A DNA stretch of 64,000 nucleotides, taken from assembly GCA_022647725.1 (NCBI GenBank), contig JALCLG010000001.1, positions 378,931 through 442,930 of the forward strand, given 5' to 3'. The notes beneath the pieces were generated by a model. It searched no databases. It was not told the DNA's origin and saw nothing but the letters and a program-made list of their open reading frames with translations. Of the stretch, positions 18,234 through 26,790 are shown piece by piece. The stretch comes from Bacilli bacterium. GTDB lineage: Bacteria; Bacillota_I; Bacilli_A; RFN20; CAG-288. Each line of letters begins with the position of its first letter. Position 1 is the first letter of the stretch. The translations under genes and the position numbers were made by a program.

Positions 18234-18788
18234 ATGTGCCGCCACTTTTCGATTGAGCCTGACGAAAGCGGCCATCTTGAGGTTTATCCCGGCTTAGTCG
18301 TCTCCATCAAAGCCAAACAAGATGTTTTTCCTATGACGCCAGCTACCGGCTTGATTTATTTAGACAAAAACACCTTAGCATTAGGCAGTTTTTCCTTCGG
18401 GTTGCCGGGAAACGAGGAGCCCTTCCTCAATGCCCGGTCGGAGACCGTCTTAGAGAAGCCGTTCTACCGGGAAAGCTATCTAAGTTCTCGGGCCGTCTTT
18501 CCCTGCACGTCCTTCTTTGAACTGGACAGGAACCAGCACGAAAAAGAATTCTTTCCCCAGGAGAAGCTGTTCTATCTGGCAGGGTTTACCCAAAACGGCC
18601 ATTTCGTCCTTTTGACGGAGAAAGCCGGCGAGGATGTTTCTTTCTTCCATAAGCGGATGCCGCTGGCCCTGCGGAAAGAGGACATCCTTCCCTATCTGAA
18701 AAAAGCTTGGCGGAGCGAGGAATTCCAGACACGGCAGAAGCCCCTTTTCCAAGCCGATAAAGCCGAAACACAGCTAAGTCTTTTCTAA
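18234..18788 (+). CDS. SRAP (HMCES/YedK) abasic-site DNA-protein crosslink protein
   Basis: 184 residues. SRAP proteins use Cys2, exposed after Met removal, to crosslink to abasic sites in single-stranded DNA. Seen: MCRH at the start (Cys2), NARSET (DNA-contact Asn/Arg/Glu), FPCTSFFEL (catalytic Glu), and FHKRMP (catalytic His). At 184 residues it is on the short side for the family, but every key residue is present. It starts one base after the mgtE stop, and its last bases overlap those of the convergent methyltransferase gene. Confidence 0.88.
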   Translation: MCRHFSIEPDESGHLEVYPGLVVSIKAKQDVFPMTPATGLIYLDKNTLALGSFSFGLPGNEEPFLNARSETVLEKPFYRESYLSSRAVFPCTSFFELDRNQHEKEFFPQEKLFYLAGFTQNGHFVLLTEKAGEDVSFFHKRMPLALRKEDILPYLKKAWRSEEFQTRQKPLFQADKAETQLSLF

Positions 18789-19486
18789 GCCTGCTGTTTC
18801 AATTGATATAAAGCGATGGCAATCGAGGTCGTCAGATTGAGGCTGTCGACCTCATCCGACTGTTCAATGCGGACATTGTTGCCGTTATGGATTTCCGGAG
18901 GCAGTCCGGTGGCTTCGTTGCCAAAGATCAGCGAGCAGGGCTTTTGGAAAGTCACCTTGCTTAAAGGGTTTGACGTATCCAGCACAAAAGGATACAGCGT
19001 CCGGGGATACTTGGTCTTGTAAGCTTCAAAACTCGGGAAGAGTTCCATCCGGATATGGAAAAGCGAGCCCATGGAGGCTCGGACGGTTTTCGGATTGAAA
19101 GGATCGGCGCAGGGTTCAATCAGCGCCAAGTCGTGATAGCCAAAGGCCACCAAAGAGCGCATGGCATTGCCAAGGTTTCCCATATCGCTGGGATTGACCA
19201 TCACCAAGTGACAGGCTTTGGGGTCCAAGGTGGCAGTGAACTTTTTGAAGACGCCGATCACGTGGGTGTTCTCTTTGGATTTCAGAATCGCAAAAGGCTT
19301 GTCGGAGACAATCATCTGATTCGGCTTCACCAGGGTTCTTAGCTTAGCAACCCCGTCGCTGTCGACGGCATCATTAGCGACATAAAGGAAACGGAAATCC
19401 TGCGGATGATGCTGGATCATCTCAAAGGTCGGGAAGAAACCTTCCGTGTAGGATTCGTCAGCTTCTTTGCTGTAACTCTTGATCAT
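18785..19486 (-). CDS. SpoU/TrmH-family RNA 2'-O-methyltransferase
   Basis: 233 residues with the SPOUT knot motifs: NPSDMGNLGNAMRS (motif 1), FGNEATGLP (motif 2) and EVDSLNLTTSIAIALY (motif 3), which bind AdoMet and form the dimer. The N-terminal part resembles the substrate-binding region of rRNA methylases, so either tRNA or rRNA could be the target. Start taken at ATG 19486; a TTG at 19504 has no better support. TAAAAT lies seven bases upstream of the ATG and no Shine-Dalgarno is seen, so a leaderless message is possible. Confidence 0.88.
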   Translation of the reverse strand: MIKSYSKEADESYTEGFFPTFEMIQHHPQDFRFLYVANDAVDSDGVAKLRTLVKPNQMIVSDKPFAILKSKENTHVIGVFKKFTATLDPKACHLVMVNPSDMGNLGNAMRSLVAFGYHDLALIEPCADPFNPKTVRASMGSLFHIRMELFPSFEAYKTKYPRTLYPFVLDTSNPLSKVTFQKPCSLIFGNEATGLPPEIHNGNNVRIEQSDEVDSLNLTTSIAIALYQLKQQA

Positions 19487-19631
19487 GCTATTGATTTTAA
19501 ACAAAAAGCGATTTTTTATCTACTATAGCTGAAAACATAAAAGGCTTTTTCTTTGTTGTGAGAGAATAGTTTACGTTACAAAATCCCTAAGGGCAAGATA
19601 AATCCGCTTTCGGCTCGGTATTTACGATTTC

Positions 19632-19676
19632 TTGACACTTTGCCCCTTGAATTTTGGTAGAATCAATTTGTATAGA
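19632..19676 (+). promoter_or_regulatory. Promoter region of the phosphonate-type ABC operon
   Basis: TTGACA (19632-19637) with TAGAAT (19658-19663) at a long 20-base spacing, or TTGAAT (19647-19652), 18 bases, TATAGA (19671-19676). Which pair is used cannot be told from sequence. Confidence 0.5.
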
Positions 19677-19729
19677 AATTGAAGTGACCATCTCTTTCAG
19701 AGGTCTGCTTCCAGAAAGGAAAAATCTAT

Positions 19730-20890
19730 ATGAGGAATTCCGTGAAGCTGTTAGCCTGTGTTTTAGCTTTTTCTGGCATGATGACTGGCTGCAACAAGAC
19801 TCAGACCATCCGTCTGCAGCTGACGCCTTCGAAGGCGGGTATGGACTTGACTGCCAATGCCAAAGCCTTAAAGCCTGTTCTTGAAAAGTATGCCCCTGGC
19901 TATACCTTCACGATTTCTACCGGTACGTCCTTTGCTTCCGATGGTTTGGCTCTGGCTGCCGGTTCGATTGATGCTTCCTTCATCACGGCTTCCGTCTTTG
20001 CTCAGTCCGAGATCTCCAATGCCGGCAAGGTCGATATGCTCTTAAGAGCTTCCCGCAATGGCTTCAAGGTCATTGATGAGACTCCGGATAGCAAGGGCAA
20101 CAAGACCTCGGCCGAGGCTCGTGCCGCTCAGCTCGTCAAGATGAATGACCTCAGCTATGGCTATCATGGTCAGGCTGCCGGTGTTGCTTCCTATTACTAT
20201 GCTGAGTGCATCATGAAGAGAGACAACCTCACTGCCTTTGATACCGATAAGGATGGCAAGGTTGAGCTTTATGAATTGGCTGGCAAGAAGGTCGGTATGA
20301 TGGGCACCTCGTCTCCGGCTGGCTACACCTATCCGCTCTATGCCTTCTACAATGAAAAGGGCAAGGACAGCTCCTGGACCAATGGTATGACGAAGGTTGC
20401 CAACAACGCCGATGCCACCAAGGGCGAATTCAATATGGTTACCATGAGTTCCTATTCCGCTGGCTTCGATCAGCTGATGAATGGCACGATCGATGCAATG
20501 TGGGGTTATATGGATGTCCGTAACGATGCTTATGGCAAGTGGGATAACTGGAAAGGCAAGGATGAAGCTTTCACCGGAACCTATACCGTTGCTCTGACTC
20601 AGGGCATCCTCAATGATGGTGTCGCTGTCCGTTCTGGCTTATCCACCGGTGCCCGTACTGCTATTGCCACTGCCTTCAAGAAGATGGCTGCAACCGGTAG
20701 TGTCAATGATGATGGCACCAAGAAGGAAAATGATACGGATACCGTCTATGATATCGATGGCGATGGTCAGGCTTCTCCGGCTTACATCGTCTTCTCTCTG
20801 TATTCTCATACCGGTTATGTTGATGCTGCCAACTCGGATTACGATGATGAAGTCGCCTTCCAGAAGTGGGCTGTCACTAACCTCAAGTAA
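19730..20890 (+). CDS. PhnD-like substrate-binding lipoprotein with EF-hand-type loops
   Basis: 386 residues. Signal peptide with lipobox MTGC (lipidated Cys21). The body has the PhnD-type periplasmic binding fold (KPVLEKYAPGYTF, then GSIDASFITASVF). In family members the ligand is phosphonate, phosphite or phosphate. Unusual: a full EF-hand calcium loop, DTDKDGKVELYE (Asp171, Asp173, Asp175, Glu182), and a second partial one, DIDGDGQ (Asp341-Asp345), inserted in the fold. AGAAAGGA precedes ATG 19730. It heads the operon with ATPase and two permeases. No phosphonate-degrading gene is present in the window. Confidence 0.85.
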   Translation: MRNSVKLLACVLAFSGMMTGCNKTQTIRLQLTPSKAGMDLTANAKALKPVLEKYAPGYTFTISTGTSFASDGLALAAGSIDASFITASVFAQSEISNAGKVDMLLRASRNGFKVIDETPDSKGNKTSAEARAAQLVKMNDLSYGYHGQAAGVASYYYAECIMKRDNLTAFDTDKDGKVELYELAGKKVGMMGTSSPAGYTYPLYAFYNEKGKDSSWTNGMTKVANNADATKGEFNMVTMSSYSAGFDQLMNGTIDAMWGYMDVRNDAYGKWDNWKGKDEAFTGTYTVALTQGILNDGVAVRSGLSTGARTAIATAFKKMAATGSVNDDGTKKENDTDTVYDIDGDGQASPAYIVFSLYSHTGYVDAANSDYDDEVAFQKWAVTNLK

Positions 20891-20902
20891 TCGTTTCCGA
20901 AG

Positions 20903-21676
20903 ATGATTGTATTTGATCACGTCAGCAAGGTTTATCCCAACGGCACAAAAGGCTTGGATGATATCAGCCTGAGTATTAAGGATGGTGAATTCGTTTGCAT
21001 CATCGGTCTCTCAGGTGCTGGCAAATCAACGCTGTTACGGTCAATCAACAGGATGCACGACATTACGTCGGGCACCCTTTTGGTTGATGACAGAAACGTC
21101 TCTCAGCTCGAAGGCAAAGAACTTCGTGAGCTGCGGCGCAGCATCGGCATGATCTTCCAGTCGTTCAACCTCGTTAACCGGATCTCCGTCTTCAAGAACG
21201 TCATGAATGGCCGGGTCGGCTACCACAACTTCTTCCAAGTCCTCTTTGGTGTCTATACCAAGGAAGAAAAGCTGATGGCCCTGAAGAATCTTGAATTGAT
21301 GGGCATTCTCGATAAAGCCTATGAAAGAGCCGATAAGTTATCCGGCGGTCAGCAGCAGCGTGTCGCTTTGGCACGGGCTTTGACCCAGGAGCCGAAGATC
21401 ATCCTCGCCGATGAGCCGACGGCCTCCCTGGATCCGCTGACTTCCCTGCAGGTTCTGGACGATTTTGCCAAGATCAACAAGACGATGGGCATCACCATTG
21501 TCGCCAACATGCATCACGTCGATCTGACCAAGAAGTATGCCAGCCGGATCATCGGCATCAAAGCCGGTAAGATTGTTTTCGACGGCACTCCGGATCAGTT
21601 GGACGACAATGCCCTATTGACGATTTACGGACGCCAGCTGAAAAAAGATGAGACGCTAGGAGGGCAGGCTCAATGA
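20903..21676 (+). CDS. phnC: Phosphonate-type ABC transporter ATPase (PhnC-like)
   Basis: 257 residues with Walker A GLSGAGKST, Q-loop FQSFNLV, signature LSGGQQQR, Walker B ILADEPTASLD and H-loop His in NMHHVDL, all typical of PhnC. It powers import of the ligand held by the preceding lipoprotein. The ribosome site before ATG 20903 is weak, and the gene lies 12 bases after phnD, so translation may depend on the upstream gene. Its stop overlaps the next start as ATGA. Confidence 0.9.
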   Translation: MIVFDHVSKVYPNGTKGLDDISLSIKDGEFVCIIGLSGAGKSTLLRSINRMHDITSGTLLVDDRNVSQLEGKELRELRRSIGMIFQSFNLVNRISVFKNVMNGRVGYHNFFQVLFGVYTKEEKLMALKNLELMGILDKAYERADKLSGGQQQRVALARALTQEPKIILADEPTASLDPLTSLQVLDDFAKINKTMGITIVANMHHVDLTKKYASRIIGIKAGKIVFDGTPDQLDDNALLTIYGRQLKKDETLGGQAQ

Positions 21677-22818
21677 GCGAGACTGCCGTCTTCATCGATC
21701 CCCGTTACGACAATTTTGAGAAGCCTTACAAAGAAAGGCACCAGCTTTACTGGGCCCGCGTCCGACAGTGCCGTCAGGATAATCTTGAAGCCAAGGCTAT
21801 CTACCGGAAATTCAAGAAGGAAGCTCAGGACAAAAAGCAGGCACTGATCCGTGAGGGAACCCGTCGGCACCATGCCGCCGCAATCGTCAAGCCTTTGGCC
21901 AATTCTGCCCGGGTCCATTACCAGGGTGTCAAGACCAAAAGCAGAAACACTCTCAAGGAAAGTCGTTATCTTATTTTTCCGTTCAGTCTTTTCTATGGTG
22001 TCGTCAAAGCCAACGGAAGCATTTTAATCAAGCCGCGAGGATATGCTCTTCTTTCCACGATTCTCGTCTTTATCTTAGGTGCCCTTTCGTTCATCTTCAT
22101 CGAGCCCGATAAAGCCGTGATGAACCTCAGCAATTTCGGCTCTATTTTCTCGCAGCTCTTCGGTCCGCAGGGCGGCATGAGCTTCATCACCACCTGGGAT
22201 CAATGGTTCGACTATATGTTCCATACGGCCATTCCTCTTATCGGGGAGACCTTTGCCATGATGTTCGTCGCCACGACTTTCGGTGCCCTCATCGCTATTC
22301 CCTTCATGATCCTCTGCTCGGTCAACATCATCAATAACCGGGTCGTCACTTCGACCAACCGCTTCTTCCTGAACTTCATCCGCACCATTCCGACGGCTGT
22401 CTTAGCCGTCATGGGCGTGGCTTTCTTCGGCATCGGCAATCTTGCCGGTATCTTCGCCATGACCGTCTTCACTGCCGGCATCATCATCAAGGTCATGTAC
22501 GAATACATCGAGACTGTCGATATGCATCCGTATGAAGCCATTCTTTCCACCGGAGCGACCAAGCCCAAGGCTTTCGTCACCTCCATCTTCCCGCAGATCA
22601 TTCCGGCCTTCCTCTCCAATGTCGTCTATACCTTTGAGATCAATATCCGTGCCTCCATCATCTTAGGCTACGTCAACGCCGGCGGCATCGGTCTGGAGAT
22701 CAGTGAGCGCAGTTCGTCCTACCAGTGGAACTGCATCGGCGCCATTCTGGTGCCGCTCTTCTTATTGGTCTTAGTGCTGCAGCTTTTCTCCAACTGGCTA
22801 AAACGGAGGACAATGTAA
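21673..22818 (+). CDS. phnE: Phosphonate-type ABC permease (PhnE-like) with long cytoplasmic N-terminus
   Basis: 381 residues. The C-terminal part (about 190-380) is a BPD permease domain with the EAA-type loop YEAILSTGATKPKAF. The first 110 residues are strongly basic and helical, rich in Lys, Arg and Gln, then one membrane helix (about 120-140) precedes the permease core. Ordinary PhnE is near 260-280 residues, so the N-terminal extension is unusual. GGAGGG precedes ATG 21673. Confidence 0.87.
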   Translation: MSETAVFIDPRYDNFEKPYKERHQLYWARVRQCRQDNLEAKAIYRKFKKEAQDKKQALIREGTRRHHAAAIVKPLANSARVHYQGVKTKSRNTLKESRYLIFPFSLFYGVVKANGSILIKPRGYALLSTILVFILGALSFIFIEPDKAVMNLSNFGSIFSQLFGPQGGMSFITTWDQWFDYMFHTAIPLIGETFAMMFVATTFGALIAIPFMILCSVNIINNRVVTSTNRFFLNFIRTIPTAVLAVMGVAFFGIGNLAGIFAMTVFTAGIIIKVMYEYIETVDMHPYEAILSTGATKPKAFVTSIFPQIIPAFLSNVVYTFEINIRASIILGYVNAGGIGLEISERSSSYQWNCIGAILVPLFLLVLVLQLFSNWLKRRTM

Positions 22819-22819
22819 C

Positions 22820-23947
22820 ATGGATACCAACGAATTCACCGGCATTGACTTCACGAAAGAGAAGCTGGACACCAAAGCCCGTCAGCAGCAGGCCAAGCTG
22901 GAGGCCGACAGTGCCTATGCCACTGCTATGGACAGCCTTGAAAAGGAGTCCAAAGCCAACTTCAGGAAGCTGAAGGACAGCCATCGTCAGACCTTGTTAA
23001 CGCTCCACGATCACGAGGCCATCCGCAAGGAGAACCGCCACTATCGCAATAACGTCAAGGACTTCAAGTATCTGCTGAAAGGCCGGAAGACCAAAATCAA
23101 GCTGCAGTATCAGCATGACTGGCATCATCGGCCGTTTGTTTCCTATATCGATGCCTATTGTTCCCAGCCGCCGTTATGGCTGGTCAATCTCATCACCTCC
23201 CTCATCTTCTTAGCCGCCTTCATCGTCTGCGGCGTCTATGGCGGACTCTTCTCGGGTCCGGGCAAGAGCTTCCCAGGCATGGTCTCCGGTTTCTTCAAAG
23301 GATTCTTCATTCCGGATTACGGTCTCTTCTTCGGCACCGGGTCCTGGTCCTTCGACCAATCCGTCTTCTTCCTTTGCCTCCAGACTTTCGGCATTGCTTT
23401 CTTAGGGACCGTGTTTGCTTCCCTGCTTGCCATTCCGTTTGGTTTCCTAGCCTCCCATAAGCTGATGGGAAGATGGGCGATCATCTCCGAAGTTCTCCTG
23501 ATTCTGATCCGTACCTTCCCGGAGATTCTCTTCTGCATGATCCTGGTGCAGGTGACCGGCGTGGGTCCGGTGACCGGCGTCGTGGTCCTTTCCTTCCAGT
23601 CGGTGGGTATGATCGGCAAGATGTATTCCGATGACCTCGACAGCATGAACACGTCCTTCCTGGAATCCTTGGATGCCAGTGGTGCCACCACCTTAAGCAA
23701 GATCCGGGTCGGCGTCTTCCCACAGGTCTTCTCCAACTTCATTTCCACCGTGCTCTACCGTTTCGACCTCAACCTCCGGAATGCCGCCATCTTAGGTATT
23801 GTCGGTGCCGGTGATATGGGCCGTCTTATCCTCTCCTATTCCAGCGACCAGAACTGGCCGCAGTTAGGGGCCCTGCTCTGGGGCTTACTGGTGATGGTCC
23901 TCATCGTTGATGCCATCTCCACCGCCATCCGTAAGAAGCTGGTCTAG
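22820..23947 (+). CDS. phnE: Second phosphonate-type ABC permease with charged N-terminal extension
   Basis: 375 residues. Like its neighbour it has a charged coiled-coil N-terminus (about 1-110, with repeated Lys/Glu/Arg), one membrane helix near 125-145, then the BPD permease domain with an EAA-type loop (LESLDASGATTLSKI). Two permease genes imply a heterodimer. The parallel N-terminal extensions could pair with each other under the membrane. GGAGG precedes ATG 22820; a strong terminator follows. Confidence 0.87.
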   Translation: MDTNEFTGIDFTKEKLDTKARQQQAKLEADSAYATAMDSLEKESKANFRKLKDSHRQTLLTLHDHEAIRKENRHYRNNVKDFKYLLKGRKTKIKLQYQHDWHHRPFVSYIDAYCSQPPLWLVNLITSLIFLAAFIVCGVYGGLFSGPGKSFPGMVSGFFKGFFIPDYGLFFGTGSWSFDQSVFFLCLQTFGIAFLGTVFASLLAIPFGFLASHKLMGRWAIISEVLLILIRTFPEILFCMILVQVTGVGPVTGVVVLSFQSVGMIGKMYSDDLDSMNTSFLESLDASGATTLSKIRVGVFPQVFSNFISTVLYRFDLNLRNAAILGIVGAGDMGRLILSYSSDQNWPQLGALLWGLLVMVLIVDAISTAIRKKLV

Positions 23948-23962
23948 TCTTCTAAGCCAAAG

Positions 23963-23995
23963 AAAAAGCCCCGGGTGATGCAAACCGGGGCTTTT
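23963..23995. terminator. Bidirectional terminator between phn operon and rpsR
   Basis: AAAAGCCCCGG, a short loop, CCGGGGCTTTT; it serves both converging operons. Confidence 0.9.
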
Positions 23996-24008
23996 CATTT
24001 TCCGCTAA

Positions 24009-24233
24009 TTAGTCAGCGACGTACGGAAGCAGACCCATATATCTGGCACGCTTGATAGCGACAGCCAGCATTCTCTGGTACTTGCTGCAGGTGCCGGTGA
24101 TTCTCTTCGGAGTGATCTTGCCAGAAGGCGAGATGTATTTCTTTAAGAGTTCGACATCCTTGTAGTCGATGTACTTGATATGGTTCTTCGTGAAGTAGCA
24201 AACCTTTTTGCGGGGTTTCATTCTACGGAACAT
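24009..24233 (-). CDS. rpsR: 30S ribosomal protein S18
   Basis: 74 residues with the S18 core: [43 protein letters not shown]. It binds the platform of the small subunit as a heterodimer with S6. It is the last gene of rpsF-ssb-rpsR. Only one Cys remains of the zinc-type set, so it is a zinc-independent form. Confidence 0.97.
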   Translation of the reverse strand: MFRRMKPRKKVCYFTKNHIKYIDYKDVELLKKYISPSGKITPKRITGTCSKYQRMLAVAIKRARYMGLLPYVAD

Positions 24234-24272
24234 TGTTTAAGTATCCTTTCTGCTTGGCCCGAAGGCTAAGCG

Positions 24273-24725
24273 TTAGAACGGCAGGTCGTCATCGGCGCCA
24301 TCGATGCCCTCATGGGCAGCAGGCGTAGCCGACGGAGCGGCTTCCGGAGCATTTGACGTCTCATCCGGCTGCGGTTGGGAATCGCCGGCGTCAGCGGAAG
24401 CACCTTTCTTCTCAATGAACTGAACCGATTCGCCGATGACTTCAACGACCGATCGCTTCTGGCCGTTCTTGTCCTCGTAGCTTCTCTGATTCAGCCGGCC
24501 ATCGATACCGATAAGGGAACCTTTGACGAAGTACTTGCTGACGAACTCAGCTGTCTTACTCCAGCAGGTGCATGGAATAAAGCTTGCCGTCTTGTCAGCG
24601 CCCGTCTTTCCCGGGTTATCGACCGCCACTGTGAAGGACGTGACACTCGTTCCGGAATTCGTCTTCCGAAGCTCAGGATCACGAACCAGTCTTCCCACCA
24701 ACACAACACGATTGAATCCAGCCAT
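24273..24725 (-). CDS. ssb: Single-stranded DNA-binding protein
   Basis: 150 residues: OB-fold (about 1-105, starting MAGFNRVVLVGRLVRDPELR), a linker rich in Ala, Pro, Asp and Gln, and the acidic tip DDDLPF that recruits replication and repair proteins. It lies between rpsF and rpsR as in most Bacillota. GGAG precedes ATG 24725. Confidence 0.97.
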   Translation of the reverse strand: MAGFNRVVLVGRLVRDPELRKTNSGTSVTSFTVAVDNPGKTGADKTASFIPCTCWSKTAEFVSKYFVKGSLIGIDGRLNQRSYEDKNGQKRSVVEVIGESVQFIEKKGASADAGDSQPQPDETSNAPEAAPSATPAAHEGIDGADDDLPF

Positions 24726-24743
24726 AACGTTCTCCTTTACTGT

Positions 24744-25031
24744 TTACTTGTGAGCGACAGTGATAAGGAATCTCATGACCTTCTGATCGAAGGCAGCAAC
24801 CTGCTGGAACTCGGCAATAGCCTTCGGCTCCGCAGTGATCTCGGTTACGACATAGTAACCTTTGGTCTGCTCCTTGATCTCATAGGCCAGGTCTCTCATA
24901 CCCCACTCATTGACGCCGGTGATTTTGCCGCCGTTGTCAGTGATGATCTTGTGTAAGGCTTCGATTTCTGCCTTAATGGCATCCGCCTCAAGATTCGGCA
25001 TGAGAATGTACATGATTTCGTAATTCTTCAT
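24744..25031 (-). CDS. rpsF: 30S ribosomal protein S6
   Basis: 95 residues with the S6 fold: MKNYEIMYILMPN, GGKITGVNEWGMRDLAYEI, KGYYVV. First gene of the operon. GGGAGG lies close before ATG 25031, next to a hairpin that resembles the S6:S18 autoregulatory site. Confidence 0.97.
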   Translation of the reverse strand: MKNYEIMYILMPNLEADAIKAEIEALHKIITDNGGKITGVNEWGMRDLAYEIKEQTKGYYVVTEITAEPKAIAEFQQVAAFDQKVMRFLITVAHK

Positions 25032-25058
25032 GTTCGTATACCTCCCTTTGGTCTTTCG

Positions 25059-25149
25059 GTCAACCCTACATCGGGGGCTGACAAGAAAGTATATAGCCTT
25101 ATTGAAAAGGCTAATGTTAAGTATAGTCTAAGAAGGTCACTTAAGTAAA
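25059..25149 (-). promoter_or_regulatory. rpsF promoter and candidate S6:S18 leader hairpin
   Basis: Minus strand: TTTACT (25144-25149), 18 bases, TATACT (25120-25125). Downstream, GTCAGCCC and GGGTTGAC pair (25059-25082) with a loop beginning CCG. A hairpin with a CCG element before rpsF is the known S6:S18 feedback site in bacteria; the match is by eye. Confidence 0.5.
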
Positions 25150-25228
25150 GAACTATTTGTCAATCACTCTCTCCCCTCACCTACTATTGGCAGAAAACAC
25201 GTCCGTTGTCCAACACAGCTTAAAAAAG

Positions 25229-25534
25229 TCAGCGGATTTGCAGTCCCAGAAGGTCTGTTAAGGCAAGGCTGGTCTCCCGGAAAAAGATCCGCTGAGTCTC
25301 ACTGTCAAGCCTACGGAAGATCATCGCCTGAGTCTTCACCCGCTCCTCGCCATAGAAGGTCACCTGAACCAAATCGCCCGGTCGCAGGCTTAAAAGCGTC
25401 TCATTCAGGGCCTCCGCCTCATCCTCGCAAAGCTCCGGTTTGGGCTGTTTTTCCCGTTCTTTCTTCATCTTCGCCACGACTTCATACTGTCCCTTCAGGG
25501 ATTTGAAGGGCAGCCATTTTGCCATGCCTCTCAT
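25229..25534 (-). CDS. YolD-like protein paired with the Y-family polymerase
   Basis: 101 residues, small beta-rich protein with the YolD-like pattern: a GMAKWLPFKSL start, then the LRPGDLVQVTFYG strand pair. YolD-like genes sit beside Y-family polymerases in Bacillota (UvrX, YqjW) and are thought to act as their partner, perhaps in a UmuD-like role. The start overlaps the polymerase stop as ATGA with GGAGG upstream, so the two are translationally coupled. Confidence 0.8.
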   Translation of the reverse strand: MRGMAKWLPFKSLKGQYEVVAKMKKEREKQPKPELCEDEAEALNETLLSLRPGDLVQVTFYGEERVKTQAMIFRRLDSETQRIFFRETSLALTDLLGLQIR

Positions 25535-26790
25535 CGATGGTGTCCTCCGATCTGGTTAGCCCGCTGAATGAAGGTGGAAGAGAGACTTAAGGCCGAGCAG
25601 GGCATGGCCTTCAAGGTACCGAACTTCTTGCGGATCGACATCAAGGTCGTCTCCAACGAACGGATCCGGCAGTCCGACTCATAGTCCTCGAAGAGGCTGG
25701 TCTGATAGCAGTCCTGAGGAATGACATCGCAGGCCACTAAGGAGATCTCCCGGAATAAGGTATCCTTGTCGATGACAAGGCCCTGGTAGACTTCCTGGGC
25801 TTTCTTCATGATCTTCTCCCGGCTGGCCGTCGGTGTCGCAAACATCAGCCGCTCGCCGAAGCCTTGATGGTTCTTGTCGCCTAAATAGAGATAGAAGTTG
25901 TTGGCTAAGACCTTCTCTTCATACATCCGGTCCGAAATCTCAAAGGACATATCCGAAATCAGCGTCGGTATCTCCTGAGGCCAGTAGTCCCGTAACAGCA
26001 CCTGGCCGACCGACAAGGAATGGTTCTGGGAGACATAGGTATCCTGAATCAGGGCATCATCATAGCCCCGGGAATGGTAGTAGATCTCCTCACCGATCAC
26101 CCCTAGTTCTTTCAAGAGAAACGTCGGATCCGACACCGCAATATCGCCTACGGTATAAAAACCATAGTCATTGAGCCGTTTCTCAAGCCTGGAACCGATA
26201 CCCCACATCTCGCTTAAAGGATGGACCGGCCAAAGATGGCTGGGGATATCACTGTAATCCCACTTGGCCAGGAAATCCGAGCGGTGCTTGGCCTCGATAT
26301 CCATGGCTGCCTTGGCCATGAAGAGGTTCTTGCCGATGCCGGCCGTCACCGTCAGTCCGGTCCGGGACCGGACATCCTCGATGATCTTCCTGGCATAGCT
26401 GGTCGCCGTATCCTGATGCCGCTTCAGATAGCCCGTCACATCGAGGAAGGACTCATCGATGGAATAGATGTAAAGATCAGGTTCGCTGACATAGTCGAGA
26501 TAGATGCCGTTGATCAGAGCCGAGATCTCCAGATACCGCGACATATGCGGCATGGCGATGATGAGACCGGGGATACCCTTGGGTACTTCATAAAGCCGGC
26601 AACGGGATTTGACCCCGTATTTCTTCTTGATGAAAGGGCTGGCTGCCAGGACAATGGTGCCATCCCCACGGTCTTCATCGGCCACCACCAACGGGGTGGT
26701 AAAAGGATCCATGTTCCGGTCGAGGCACTCGACCGAGGCATAGAACGACTTCAGATCGATGGAAAGGATATCACGGTCTATCTGTTTCAT
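25531..26790 (-). CDS. Y-family translesion DNA polymerase (UvrX/UmuC-like)
   Basis: 419 residues. Copies damaged DNA at low fidelity. Seen: the catalytic block DLKSFYASVEC with the aromatic steric gate, YSIDESFLDVT (second metal-binding Asp/Glu pair), the GIGKNLFMAKAAMD region, a helix-hairpin-helix (MWGIGSRLEKRL) and a C-terminal little-finger domain. Pairing with YolD favours the UvrX/YqjW branch over DinB. TAAAAT lies eight bases before ATG 26790 and no Shine-Dalgarno is seen, so a leaderless mRNA is likely. No LexA-type box was recognised. Confidence 0.92.
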   Translation of the reverse strand: MKQIDRDILSIDLKSFYASVECLDRNMDPFTTPLVVADEDRGDGTIVLAASPFIKKKYGVKSRCRLYEVPKGIPGLIIAMPHMSRYLEISALINGIYLDYVSEPDLYIYSIDESFLDVTGYLKRHQDTATSYARKIIEDVRSRTGLTVTAGIGKNLFMAKAAMDIEAKHRSDFLAKWDYSDIPSHLWPVHPLSEMWGIGSRLEKRLNDYGFYTVGDIAVSDPTFLLKELGVIGEEIYYHSRGYDDALIQDTYVSQNHSLSVGQVLLRDYWPQEIPTLISDMSFEISDRMYEEKVLANNFYLYLGDKNHQGFGERLMFATPTASREKIMKKAQEVYQGLVIDKDTLFREISLVACDVIPQDCYQTSLFEDYESDCRIRSLETTLMSIRKKFGTLKAMPCSALSLSSTFIQRANQIGGHHR

